From: Polyangiaceae bacterium
Lineage (GTDB): Bacteria > Myxococcota_A > Polyangia > Polyangiales > Polyangiaceae
DNA: 42,110 nt
Direction of reading: 5' to 3'
NCBI GenBank assembly: GCA_020848455.1
Contig: JADLAB010000153.1
Span: forward strand, 1 to 42,110
Position numbers and translations under genes: made by a program
The notes under the pieces: model-generated
What the model saw: only the letters and a program-made list of their open reading frames with translations
What the model was told of the DNA's origin: nothing
Databases searched by the model: none
In this document: piece after piece, positions 28,641-36,632 of the stretch
How the letters are laid out: each line of letters opens with the position of its first letter
How positions within the stretch are numbered: position 1 is the stretch's first letter

Positions 28641-28696
28641 GGCCCGCGAGCTTAGCAGCGGGACCTCCGCCAGGGCAGGCCCCCGCGCGCCACGCC

Positions 28697-29725
28697 TCAG
28701 TCTCCCGACCCGAGCAGCACGGCGCGGAGCGCGGCGACGGGCGCGCTCGGGGCACGTGCGGGCGCTGGCGGGGCCGCACGGCCGAGCTCGACGTCGAAGC
28801 CGCTCGCGGCGTACACCTCGCTCCACGGCATGGACGCACTCCCGACGGGCCAGCGCGCCGTCGTGGGCGACGGCTTGCCGAGGGTCAGGCAGGTGAGCGC
28901 GACGAAGGGGTCGACGCGCCGCCCGCACCGCGCCGGTGCCTTGCGGGCGCCGAAGCCCGCCGGGGCGAGGCACCGAGCCTCGAGCGCCGCGAAGAAGCGC
29001 TCGGCGGCGGGCTCGTCGGAGACGTCGTCCGGCGCGTGACGCTCGGCGAGCGCCGCCGCCTCGCTCGCGTGCGCGATGAGCTCGAGGTGCAGGTGCGGCG
29101 CGATGTACGGCCCCTCGGCGCCCGACTTGCCCACGCTGCCGAGTGCGGCGCCCGCGGCCACGAGCTCGGGGCCCGCGCCGACGTCCTCGGAGCCGAGGTG
29201 CGCGAAGAGGAGCGACGCGTGCAGCCCGGCGCCGAGCGCCTCGGGCACCGGGCACACGAGGTGAACCCAGAGGCCGAGGCCGTCGGTGGTGCCGGCGTGC
29301 GCCTGTCCGGCGCAGGGGGCGAGCACGCGCGTACCGAGCGGGGCCAGGAAGTCGACGCCGGTGTGGCCACCCCGTGCCCGCGGGGCGCCGAAGTAGCCCT
29401 TGCCGCCGAGGTCCCAGCGCATGCCGTGATCGACCGGCAGCACGTAGCCCCAGGGCGAGCCGAGCGCGAGCGCGCCGCGGGCGTCGGAGGAGGCGCCGGT
29501 CGCGGGTCCGAGCTCCGGCAGCGGGGCGAAGGGCGCCCGTGCCGCGGAGGCCGCGGGGAGCAGGGCCGTCGCCCCATCGCCGTCTGGGAGGTGCGCCCCC
29601 GAGGGCGGCGCGGGTGTCGGGACGCTCGCAGGCACGACCGGCGGCGCGGCGACGGCGCCCGCGCGGCCGCACCCGAGCGCCACCAGCGGCCCCAAGCACA
29701 AGCCGAAAAATCGAACGCCGCTCAC
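28697..29725 (-). CDS. M23-family metallopeptidase lipoprotein
   Basis: A 342-residue protein from GTG 29725, chosen for the signal MSGVRFFGLCLGPLVALGC with Cys19. After a proline/alanine linker, the M23 (LytM) domain carries the zinc ligands His121 and Asp125 (GGHTGVDFLAP) and the HLH motif with His211 and His213 (APHLHLEL). His176 in FAHLG is the second conserved His, so the enzyme should be active. It cleaves peptide cross-bridges of peptidoglycan in the envelope or, in a predator, those of prey. First gene of a probable operon with the DsbA-like lipoprotein. Confidence 0.93.
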   Translation of the reverse strand: MSGVRFFGLCLGPLVALGCGRAGAVAAPPVVPASVPTPAPPSGAHLPDGDGATALLPAASAARAPFAPLPELGPATGASSDARGALALGSPWGYVLPVDHGMRWDLGGKGYFGAPRARGGHTGVDFLAPLGTRVLAPCAGQAHAGTTDGLGLWVHLVCPVPEALGAGLHASLLFAHLGSEDVGAGPELVAAGAALGSVGKSGAEGPYIAPHLHLELIAHASEAAALAERHAPDDVSDEPAAERFFAALEARCLAPAGFGARKAPARCGRRVDPFVALTCLTLGKPSPTTARWPVGSASMPWSEVYAASGFDVELGRAAPPAPARAPSAPVAALRAVLLGSGD

Positions 29726-29856
29726 ATGGAATTGGTAACGACGCGCCGGCGACGGGGCCAACAAACCCCGGGGAAAAGCAGCAATGTGCCTGCGAGCGCG
29801 CTACGCGCTTTCGGCCGCGAGCGCGTAGCGGCGTGCGCGCCTCGGCCCCGTTGCGC
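29726..29856. promoter_or_regulatory. Probable promoter region of the M23 operon
   Basis: A 131-base region between the VanW stop and the M23 start, noticeably AT-richer than the surroundings (AAAAATCG, TGGAATTGGTAAC, AACAAACCCC, GGAAAAGCAGCAATG). No confident -35/-10 pair; it may include a VanW terminator. Confidence 0.3.
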
Positions 29857-32106
29857 TCACTCGACCGGGCGCTCTTCGCCGGGTGTCGTCTCGCCACCGC
29901 CCGGGGGCAGCTCGAAGGGGATGAGCTCCTCGGCCGATTTCGGTGCGTCCGTGGCGCCGGGCTCCTTCTCGTCGGGCTCCTTCTCGGGGCAGCGCTCGCC
30001 GGTGTAGCCCTCCTCGCCCTCGGGGATCTTGCACGGGTGCACCTGCACGCGCCGGGTCTTCGGCTTGTAGACGACCTTGCGCTTCTCCTTCTTCGAGGTG
30101 CCGTCCGGCAGCGTGAGCACGCGCGACACCCAGACCGACCAGCCAACCGCACCGCGCTCCTCGAGCTTGTGATCGTCGGGCTCGAGGCGCGGGTTCGGGA
30201 CGAGCTTCACCGGCGGCTTGACCACCTCGAGGATGGCGGAGCGCTCGGCCTGCACCTTGCGGCCACCGTTGTTGCCGAAGAACTTCACGGTGATGGCGGT
30301 GGCCGTGTAGCTGGTCTTGATGAGCAGGCCCGCCTCGGTGTCGTTGTGGATGACGAGGTCGGGCTTGGGGTAGCTCAGCGTCGCCTCGTGCCCCATCGGG
30401 TAGCGGTTGAAGTAGTAGCTGTGGGGCGTGCGCTCGACGATGTCGTAGCCGCCGTAGAACGCGGCGTTGAAGAAGGTCGTGGCGAACTGGCTGATGCCGC
30501 CGCCGATGGTGTCCACCATCTCGCCTTCCTCGATGCTCGGCGCGGGCACGAAGCCGTGCGCCTCGGTGCGCCGGCCCACGAGCTCGTTGAGGCTGAGCGT
30601 GGCGCCCGGCTTGACGACCGTGCCGTCGAGCAGCTCGGCGATGCGGTGGATGTTCTTCACCCGCGGCTGACAGCACGGGTGGTGGGTCGTGAACTCGCTC
30701 ACGAAGTGGGTGATGCCGAGCGCGAGCGCCTGCTCGGTCGTGAAGGCAGGGGCAGGCCCGGGGTCGAGCGGCAGCGCGCCGCGCCGCTCGGGGCGCTCCG
30801 CCGCCGCGTAGAGCGCGGCCGCCACCTTGGCGGCGTCCACGGAGAAGCCCCCCTGGCTCGGGACGATGCGCACGATCTCGTCGTCGCCGACGACGAAGCG
30901 CGCGTCCACCGTGGGGCGGTCGAGCTTCTGGCGGAGCGGCGCCAGGAGCTTCTCGAGGCCCTCGGGTGCGAACGCGAGCTCGAGCCGGTCCGCCTCGCCC
31001 GCGCCGCGCACCCAGCGGCTGCGCAGCGTCTCGGCGAGCTCGCGCGCGGAGACCGTGAGCTCCACGCGCTCGATCGGGGGCGCGGCCGGCGGCGGCTCGG
31101 CGTCGGGCGCCTTCGGACCCTTCTTCCTCGGCTTCGGCTTCGGCGGGGGCCTGCGCGGCGCGGGCCCCTTGCGCCCGGCCGGGGGCGACTTGTCGGGGCC
31201 GACGGCCCCCGGCTGCTCGACCGTCGCGGGCGGCGGTGGGATCTCGGCCGCGAGCACGATGACCCCGGCGGTGAGCTTGCGGGCCCGCCCGAGCGCGTCG
31301 TCGACGGCGCCTCGGTCGCGGGTCGCGTCGCGGACGGCCTCCGGCAGCTCGAGCGCGGCCCGCGTCTCCTGCATCAGGGCCGCGAGCAGCGCGTCGGCCC
31401 CGGCCCCGCGGTCGAGGCCCTTGCCGGCGCGCGGATAGTCGGCGGCGACGGCCCCGTCGCGCGCCACGATCGCGCCGTCGAAGGGTGGGTCCGGAATCGC
31501 GTCCGCCTCCCAGCGCGCCTCGAGCGCCTCGAGCCTTTCGCGGTCGAGCGCCGCGCTCGGCGTCACCTCGACGCGCGAGGCGAAGCGCCCGAGCCAGAAG
31601 CCGAGCTCGGCGAGCGGCCCGCCCTGCCGACCCGCGGCGAAGGCGCGATCGAGCGTGGCCTCGACGTCGAGCGCGAAGCCGACCTCGCCGGGAGCGAGCG
31701 TGTAGCTCTTGCCGCGCACGCGCACCTCGAGCGGAGCCGCGGCGAGCCCCGCCGCGAGCTCGTTCACGAGGGCGCGGGCCGCGACCCGGTCGAGGCCCGA
31801 GAGATCGCGCCCCGCGAGGGTCACGCCCCGGAGCACACAGCCGGTCTTCAGCGCCCGATCGACGCCGAAGGCGAGCAGGAGGGCGAGGAGCGGCGCGAGC
31901 GCGAAGAGCCCCACCTTGAGCGCGCGGGCGCGGCGGCGGCGTGCGGACGGCCGCCGGGGCGGCGCGCTCGTACGAGAGCGCTCGGCGCCGGCGCCCGCGG
32001 CGTCCGCCGGTGCGGGCTCGGACGGACTCGCGGCAGGGGGCTCCGACGGCGCGCCCTCTCGCTCTGGCTCGCTCTGCGGGATCTCGGTATCGCCCATCGT
32101 TGCCAT
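29857..32106 (-). CDS. VanW-family protein with YoaR-like repeats
   Basis: A 749-residue protein from ATG 32106. The acidic/Pro-rich N-terminus (1-60, cytoplasmic) is followed by a transmembrane helix at about 63-82. Two YoaR/PG_binding_4-like regions (about 85-285 and 345-445) are separated by a Pro/Lys-rich insertion (290-345). The VanW domain (about 470-610) has TLSLNELVGRR, GGGISQFATTFFNAAF and ERTPHSYYFNRYPMG, typical of the family. A C-terminal G5-like strand region and acidic tail end the protein. VanW proteins are linked to peptidoglycan but their activity is not established. Neighbours include an M23 peptidase, which fits envelope work. Confidence 0.92.
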   Translation of the reverse strand: MATMGDTEIPQSEPEREGAPSEPPAASPSEPAPADAAGAGAERSRTSAPPRRPSARRRRARALKVGLFALAPLLALLLAFGVDRALKTGCVLRGVTLAGRDLSGLDRVAARALVNELAAGLAAAPLEVRVRGKSYTLAPGEVGFALDVEATLDRAFAAGRQGGPLAELGFWLGRFASRVEVTPSAALDRERLEALEARWEADAIPDPPFDGAIVARDGAVAADYPRAGKGLDRGAGADALLAALMQETRAALELPEAVRDATRDRGAVDDALGRARKLTAGVIVLAAEIPPPPATVEQPGAVGPDKSPPAGRKGPAPRRPPPKPKPRKKGPKAPDAEPPPAAPPIERVELTVSARELAETLRSRWVRGAGEADRLELAFAPEGLEKLLAPLRQKLDRPTVDARFVVGDDEIVRIVPSQGGFSVDAAKVAAALYAAAERPERRGALPLDPGPAPAFTTEQALALGITHFVSEFTTHHPCCQPRVKNIHRIAELLDGTVVKPGATLSLNELVGRRTEAHGFVPAPSIEEGEMVDTIGGGISQFATTFFNAAFYGGYDIVERTPHSYYFNRYPMGHEATLSYPKPDLVIHNDTEAGLLIKTSYTATAITVKFFGNNGGRKVQAERSAILEVVKPPVKLVPNPRLEPDDHKLEERGAVGWSVWVSRVLTLPDGTSKKEKRKVVYKPKTRRVQVHPCKIPEGEEGYTGERCPEKEPDEKEPGATDAPKSAEELIPFELPPGGGETTPGEERPVE

Positions 32107-32360
32107 CGGTTCCGCGCGTGTCCACCGGGCGCCGTCCCCGCGGGGGCGCGGCGCTCGTCCGGCAGACGCCGCTAGCGCTACGCCATGACGACGGCAAGTG
32201 CCAGGCCCTTGCGCCGCGCGCCGCGCACGGGCGCGTGCCGGGCTCGCCCGCGACGCGCCCTTCGGGCCCCAACGCCCGGCCGGCGCGCGGCCTTCCCGCC
32301 CCCGGGGCCGCGGGCGCTTGAGTCCGGCGCCGGGACGTGCGTGTCTCGGCCCGAGGCCCC

Positions 32361-33440
32361 ATGCACATCGAGCACGTCGACCACCGGAAGGATCCCGCGG
32401 CCTGGGCCCGCGCCCTCGGCATCTCGCGCGAGGCCGTGGAGCTCTACCTCGCGAGCGAGGTCATCGATCTGCACGTCGACTCGTTCATCTGGACGCGCAT
32501 CTTCGGCTACGACCTGTTCAAGCGGCACGGCCACGGCCTCTTCGGCGCGCGCTTCTACAGCCAGGTCGACTTCCCGCGCGCGCTCGAGGCCGCGCTCTCG
32601 GGCGCCATCTGGGTCATCACCACGAACCCGGCGCGCAGCGCCGCCGGGCGCGCGCGCGCCTTCGTGCGCAACCAGGCGCGCCTCCGGGCCGTGTTCGCCG
32701 AGGCCGCCGAGCAGTTCGCGCTCGTGCGCAACCTCGGCGAGTACCAGAGGGCGCGCGCCGCCGGCAAGCACGCGGCCTTCGTCGGCATCCAGGGCGGCAA
32801 CGCCCTCGACCGCGACCTCGCGGCGCTCGACCTCATTGTCGACGATCTCGTCATCCGCATCACGCTCGTGCACCTGTCGAGCTCGCGCATCGGGTCGACG
32901 AGCTCGCCGATGCGCGGCCCGGACGACGACGGCCTGTCGAGCTTCGGGCGCGACTACGTACGGCGCCTGAACGACAAGAAGATCCTGGTCGATCTGGCGC
33001 ACATCTCGAAGCGCGGCTTCTGGGACGCCGTCGCGGTCCACGACCGGAGCCAGCCGCTCATCGACACGCACACGGGCGTCTCGGGTGCCTTCGAGCACTG
33101 GCGCAACCTCGACGACGCCCAGCTCCGCGCCATCGCCGACACGGGCGGGACCATCGGCGTCATGTACCAGTCGAGCTTTCTCGGCGACGGCCTCCTCGGC
33201 GGCAAGGCCGAGAGCATCGTGCGCCACCTCGAGCACATCGTGCGCACCGTGGGCGACGACCACGCCTCGCTCGGGAGCGACTTCGACGGCGCGATCACGC
33301 CGCCGCGCGATCTGCCGACCTGCCTCGAGCTGCCGCGCCTCGTCGAGCTCATGCTGCGGCGCGGCTTCGCGCCCGACACGGTGCGGAAGATCCTCGGCGC
33401 GAACTTCCTCCGCGTCGTCGGCCACCTGCGCGGTGCCTGA
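32361..33440 (+). CDS. M19 membrane-dipeptidase homologue with altered metal site
   Basis: A 359-residue protein from ATG 32361 (GTG 32337 adds eight). It has the amidohydrolase-type barrel of peptidase M19 (renal dipeptidase). Metal ligands His38 and Asp40 (DLHVD), His214 (DLAHIS), His237 (DTHTG) and Asp307 (GSDFDG) are present. The bridging glutamate of the family, usually in GIEGGH, is Gln144 (GIQGGN), and the following His is Asn147. It could bind one metal or have changed specificity, or be inactive. No signal peptide. Divergent from VanW and convergent with the ExbD-like lipoprotein. Natural substrates might be D-amino-acid dipeptides. Confidence 0.88.
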   Translation: MHIEHVDHRKDPAAWARALGISREAVELYLASEVIDLHVDSFIWTRIFGYDLFKRHGHGLFGARFYSQVDFPRALEAALSGAIWVITTNPARSAAGRARAFVRNQARLRAVFAEAAEQFALVRNLGEYQRARAAGKHAAFVGIQGGNALDRDLAALDLIVDDLVIRITLVHLSSSRIGSTSSPMRGPDDDGLSSFGRDYVRRLNDKKILVDLAHISKRGFWDAVAVHDRSQPLIDTHTGVSGAFEHWRNLDDAQLRAIADTGGTIGVMYQSSFLGDGLLGGKAESIVRHLEHIVRTVGDDHASLGSDFDGAITPPRDLPTCLELPRLVELMLRRGFAPDTVRKILGANFLRVVGHLRGA

Positions 33441-33459
33441 GCGCGGCGCGGGCCTCAGG
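33436..33459. terminator. Weak inverted repeat at convergent stops
   Basis: A 6-bp stem CCTGAG/CTCAGG with a 12-base loop includes the stop codons of the M19 gene (33438-33440) and the ExbD-like gene (33455-33457). Confidence 0.3.
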
Positions 33460-33988
33460 GCGCGCGCTCGGGGGTGAGCGACACGGCCGTCACGCCGGCC
33501 TTGCGGAGCCCGTCGAGCAGCGCCACCACCGTCGCGTGCGGGGTGTTCGGGCCCGCCGAGACGACGACCCGAGGCATCACGCTGTCGAAGCGAGCGAGCG
33601 CGATGCCCACGAGCTCGGCGTAGCTCGCCGGCGGCGCGTCGGGCAGCAGGAGATAGGGCGCGTGGGGGTAGTCGAAGCTCACGCTCACGCGACCGTCCGG
33701 CCCGGTGCGCAGCTCCAGGCGGACGACGGGCTCGGTGTCGGCGGCGGCGGAGCTCGATGCGCTCGAGCTCGGCACGCCGACGGCGCTCGGCGCTGGGGCA
33801 GCGCGCCCGGACGAGGTCGCGGGGCCCGGGGCGCTCGAGCGCGCGGCGCTCGGGGCCGTCGCGGAGCTCGGGCCGTCGGCGCCACACGCCCCGAGCGCGC
33901 CCGTCGCGAGCACGACGCCGAGCACCCGACCGACCCGACCGCGGGGCCGCACGCCAGGCGCTCGGGCGAGCTCACGACGACGACTCAC
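33455..33988 (-). CDS. Lipoprotein with ExbD/TolR-like domain
   Basis: A 177-residue protein from GTG 33988, preceded by GGGGAG at a good distance. The signal (LGVVLATGALGAC) puts the lipid on Cys35; a twin-arginine-like basic N-terminus is also present. After an Ser/Ala/Pro linker, the C-terminal part (about 85-177) resembles the periplasmic domain of ExbD/TolR: RVVVSAGPNTPHATVVALLDGLRKAGVTAVSL. Unlike ExbD, it has no transmembrane helix with the key Asp, so it cannot use proton flow itself. It may act as a binding domain at the membrane. No partner exbB or tolQ is near. Confidence 0.75.
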   Translation of the reverse strand: MSRRRELARAPGVRPRGRVGRVLGVVLATGALGACGADGPSSATAPSAARSSAPGPATSSGRAAPAPSAVGVPSSSASSSAAADTEPVVRLELRTGPDGRVSVSFDYPHAPYLLLPDAPPASYAELVGIALARFDSVMPRVVVSAGPNTPHATVVALLDGLRKAGVTAVSLTPERAP

Positions 33989-34176
33989 GGGCGTCTCCCC
34001 TCTCCTCATCGGCCTCATCCTCGGCCGAGACTCTCACGGAGGCTCGCGCGGAGGAACCGCCGAGACGCGCGGGCGCACCGTGCCGTGCTCGGGCCTCGCG
34101 GCCGCCGCACCGCGGTGCTACGGCGGGTGCGGCTCTCGCAGCTCGCGGGGGTGGTGGCACGACGGAGGGTGGCGTG

Positions 34177-36465
34177 ATGCAACTTCGATCCTTGGGCTTG
34201 GCTGGTGTGCTCGTGAGCGCTTCGCTCGTGGGGGCGGGCTGCAACGAGGACACCACGACGGACTTCCCCACGACGACGACGACCACCTCGAGCACGACCT
34301 CGAGCACGACCTCGAGCACGTCGACCGGCGGCGGTGGCCAGGGCGGCGACGGCGGCCAGGGCGGCGTCGCGAACGTGTGCGGCGACGGCAACGTCGCCGG
34401 AAGCGAGGACTGCGACGACTCGGGCGAGAGCGCCACCTGCGACGCCGACTGCACCTTCGTCACCTGCGGCGACGGCACCCAGAACACGGCCGCGAGCGAG
34501 GAATGCGACGACGGCAACACGGCGGACGACGACGGCTGCGATGCCGTCTGCGTCGACGAGTTCTGCGGCGACGGTCTCGTCAACGACGTGACCGAGACGT
34601 GCGACGACGGCAACGCCGTGGCCGCCGATGGCTGCGATGCAGCCTGCGCGGTCGAGGCGGACTTCGTGTGCTCGGGCGAGCCGAGCGTGTGCCTGGCGCG
34701 CGACGGCTCGTGCGCGGCGCCGCTCTTCATCGACGTCGTGGGCGGAACGGGCACGGCGACGGGCGACACGACCGGCGCGGGCAACGACGTCGCGGCCGCC
34801 GTCTGCGACGGCTTCACGAGCGGCGCGGGCGCCGACCTCGTCTACGAGGTCTCGCTCCCGGGCGGGGAGGACGTCCTCATCGAGCTCGCCCCGAGCCACG
34901 ACGGCGTCGTGCGCCTGCTCACGGCGCCGTGCGACCTCGCCACCGAGGTGAGCGAGCCGGGCGAGCCCGAGGGCTGCGCCGACTCCGTGGGCCCCGGCGG
35001 CACCGAGACGCTCGAGTACGTGAACCTCCCGGCCGGCACCTACTACCTCGTCGTCGACGGCTACGTCGCGGCGAGCGAGGGCGCCTTCGCGCTGACCGTC
35101 ACGACGACGGCCACGCTGTGCGGCAACGGCGCCATCGAGGCACCCGAGGGCTGCGACGACGGCAACGCGGCGGACGGCGACGGCTGCAGCGCGCTCTGTC
35201 AGGAGGAGCCCGGGTACAACTGCGCCAACGAGCCGTCGGTGTGCGTTTCGACCTGCGGCAACGGCGCGCTCGACGATGCCTCGGAGCAGTGCGACGACGG
35301 CGACGTCGCGGGCGGCGACGGCTGCGACGCGACCTGCCAGATCGAGCCGGGCTACAAGTGCTCCGGCACGCCCTCGACCTGCGTCGTCGCGTGCGGCGAC
35401 GGCATCGTCGACACGAGCCCGGCCGAGGAGTGCGACGACGGCAACGCCCTCGACGGCGATCGCTGCTCGGCCACCTGCATCCTCGAGTCGACGGTCACCG
35501 AGACGGAGCCGAACGGCACCGTCGCCGAGGCCGACCCCGTCGCAGCCGGCGACATCGTGCGCGGCTCGATCACGGCGGGCGACGTCGACGTGTTCGTCCT
35601 CACGCTCGCGGCGCCCTCGCTCGTCGACCTCGAGATCTACACGACCATCGACGGCAACGCGGGCAACTACGGGGGCCTGGGCACCCTCGATCCGCTGGTC
35701 GACTGCACCGCCGACCCCGATCTGCGCATCTTCGACAGCACCGGCGACGTCGCCGACGACGCGACGGCGCTCGCCTACGACGACTTCGACGGCGACGGGC
35801 TCTGCCCCTACCTCGGCCCGTCCGAGGACACGGCCATGATGCTGCAGCCGGGCACCTACTACATCAAGGTCAACGGCTTCACCGCGAGCGATCTCGTCGC
35901 GCTCTACGCCCTCGACATTCACGTCACGGCCGCGGCGCCGCCGGCGGTCGACGGGCTCATCATCAACGAGTTCCTCGCCAACGACTCGACCTTCGACGCG
36001 AACTGCGACGGCAGCACCGTGCAGGAGCAGGACGAGTTCGTCGAGCTCGTCAACGTGACGGCGAGCTTCGTGGACCTCACGGGCGTGCAGATCTTCGACG
36101 AGACGCTCGTCACCCCGAAGCACACCTTCGCCCCGCTCGGGCTGCGCCCCGGTGAGGCGGTCGTGGTGTTCTCGGGCGGGACGGCGAGCTGCGCGAGCTT
36201 CGCGGGTGTCACCGTCCTCATCTCGCAGAACGCCCTCAGCTTCAACAACACGAATGCCTCGATCACGGTAGAGGACGCCGCCTCGGCGACGCTCGCCACG
36301 GTGTCGTATGCGACCTCGACGGCAGGCGTGTCGAGCAACCTCACGGCCGATGCGACCGACACGGTGGTCGGCACGACCTGCGGCGCGTTCGTGAACCACA
36401 ACCTGGTCGTCGGCGCCGTCGGCAACTTCTCGCCGGGGACCCGCGCCGACGGGAGCGCGTTCTAG
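34177..36465 (+). CDS. Cys-rich DUF4215 / lamin-tail surface lipoprotein
   Basis: A 762-residue protein from ATG 34177 with GGAGGG upstream. The signal MQLRSLGLAGVLVSASLVGAGC lipidates Cys22, followed by a Thr/Ser-rich stalk and a Gly linker. Six DUF4215-type repeats (CGDGxxxxxEECDDGNxxDGDGCxxxC) come in two blocks of three. A PPC-like beta domain sits between the blocks (about 175-310), and a second after them (starts ETEPNGT, about 445-585). A lamin-tail (LTD) domain ends the protein (about 590-700: LIINEFLANDS...EFVELVNVTASFVDLTG). All are extracellular binding folds, so it is a large surface protein of unknown ligand. Acidic, Asp-rich repeats may bind calcium. Confidence 0.92.
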   Translation: MQLRSLGLAGVLVSASLVGAGCNEDTTTDFPTTTTTTSSTTSSTTSSTSTGGGGQGGDGGQGGVANVCGDGNVAGSEDCDDSGESATCDADCTFVTCGDGTQNTAASEECDDGNTADDDGCDAVCVDEFCGDGLVNDVTETCDDGNAVAADGCDAACAVEADFVCSGEPSVCLARDGSCAAPLFIDVVGGTGTATGDTTGAGNDVAAAVCDGFTSGAGADLVYEVSLPGGEDVLIELAPSHDGVVRLLTAPCDLATEVSEPGEPEGCADSVGPGGTETLEYVNLPAGTYYLVVDGYVAASEGAFALTVTTTATLCGNGAIEAPEGCDDGNAADGDGCSALCQEEPGYNCANEPSVCVSTCGNGALDDASEQCDDGDVAGGDGCDATCQIEPGYKCSGTPSTCVVACGDGIVDTSPAEECDDGNALDGDRCSATCILESTVTETEPNGTVAEADPVAAGDIVRGSITAGDVDVFVLTLAAPSLVDLEIYTTIDGNAGNYGGLGTLDPLVDCTADPDLRIFDSTGDVADDATALAYDDFDGDGLCPYLGPSEDTAMMLQPGTYYIKVNGFTASDLVALYALDIHVTAAAPPAVDGLIINEFLANDSTFDANCDGSTVQEQDEFVELVNVTASFVDLTGVQIFDETLVTPKHTFAPLGLRPGEAVVVFSGGTASCASFAGVTVLISQNALSFNNTNASITVEDAASATLATVSYATSTAGVSSNLTADATDTVVGTTCGAFVNHNLVVGAVGNFSPGTRADGSAF
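34285..34320. repeat. Three exact 12-bp repeats in the Thr/Ser stalk
   Basis: The unit ACCTCGAGCACG occurs three times without mismatch (34285, 34297, 34309), encoding the TSST stalk of the DUF4215 lipoprotein. Confidence 0.85.
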
Positions 36466-36479
36466 GACCGCCTGGCCAG

Positions 36480-36518
36480 GCAGCGGGGAGCGCGCTCGGC
36501 TACGGCCGGCGCGCTCCC
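36480..36518. terminator. Terminator-like hairpin, copy 1 of a repeated element
   Basis: GGAGCGCGC, a bulged T and CGG pair with CCG and GCGCGCTCC around a 6-base loop CTACGG. One further G-C pair extends the stem. It follows the DUF4215 stop by 20 bases. The same arms and spacing recur at 40493-40530. Confidence 0.55.
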
Positions 36519-36528
36519 TCGCAGTGGC

Positions 36529-36593
36529 GCGGAGCGGAGGCCGACGACCACGTACTTTCCGTACGTCGAGGAGGCCGAGCGAGCACGCTCCGC
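36529..36593. repeat. Second inverted repeat in the same intergenic region
   Basis: An 8-bp outer stem GCGGAGCG/CGCTCCGC (36529-36536 and 36586-36593) encloses a 6-bp inner stem ACGTAC/GTACGT (36550-36566 with loop TTTCC). It may terminate the minus-strand FadL gene. Confidence 0.35.
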
Positions 36594-36632
36594 AGATCCG
36601 GATGCATCGTTCGCCGCAGCAGGGCGCGTTGC

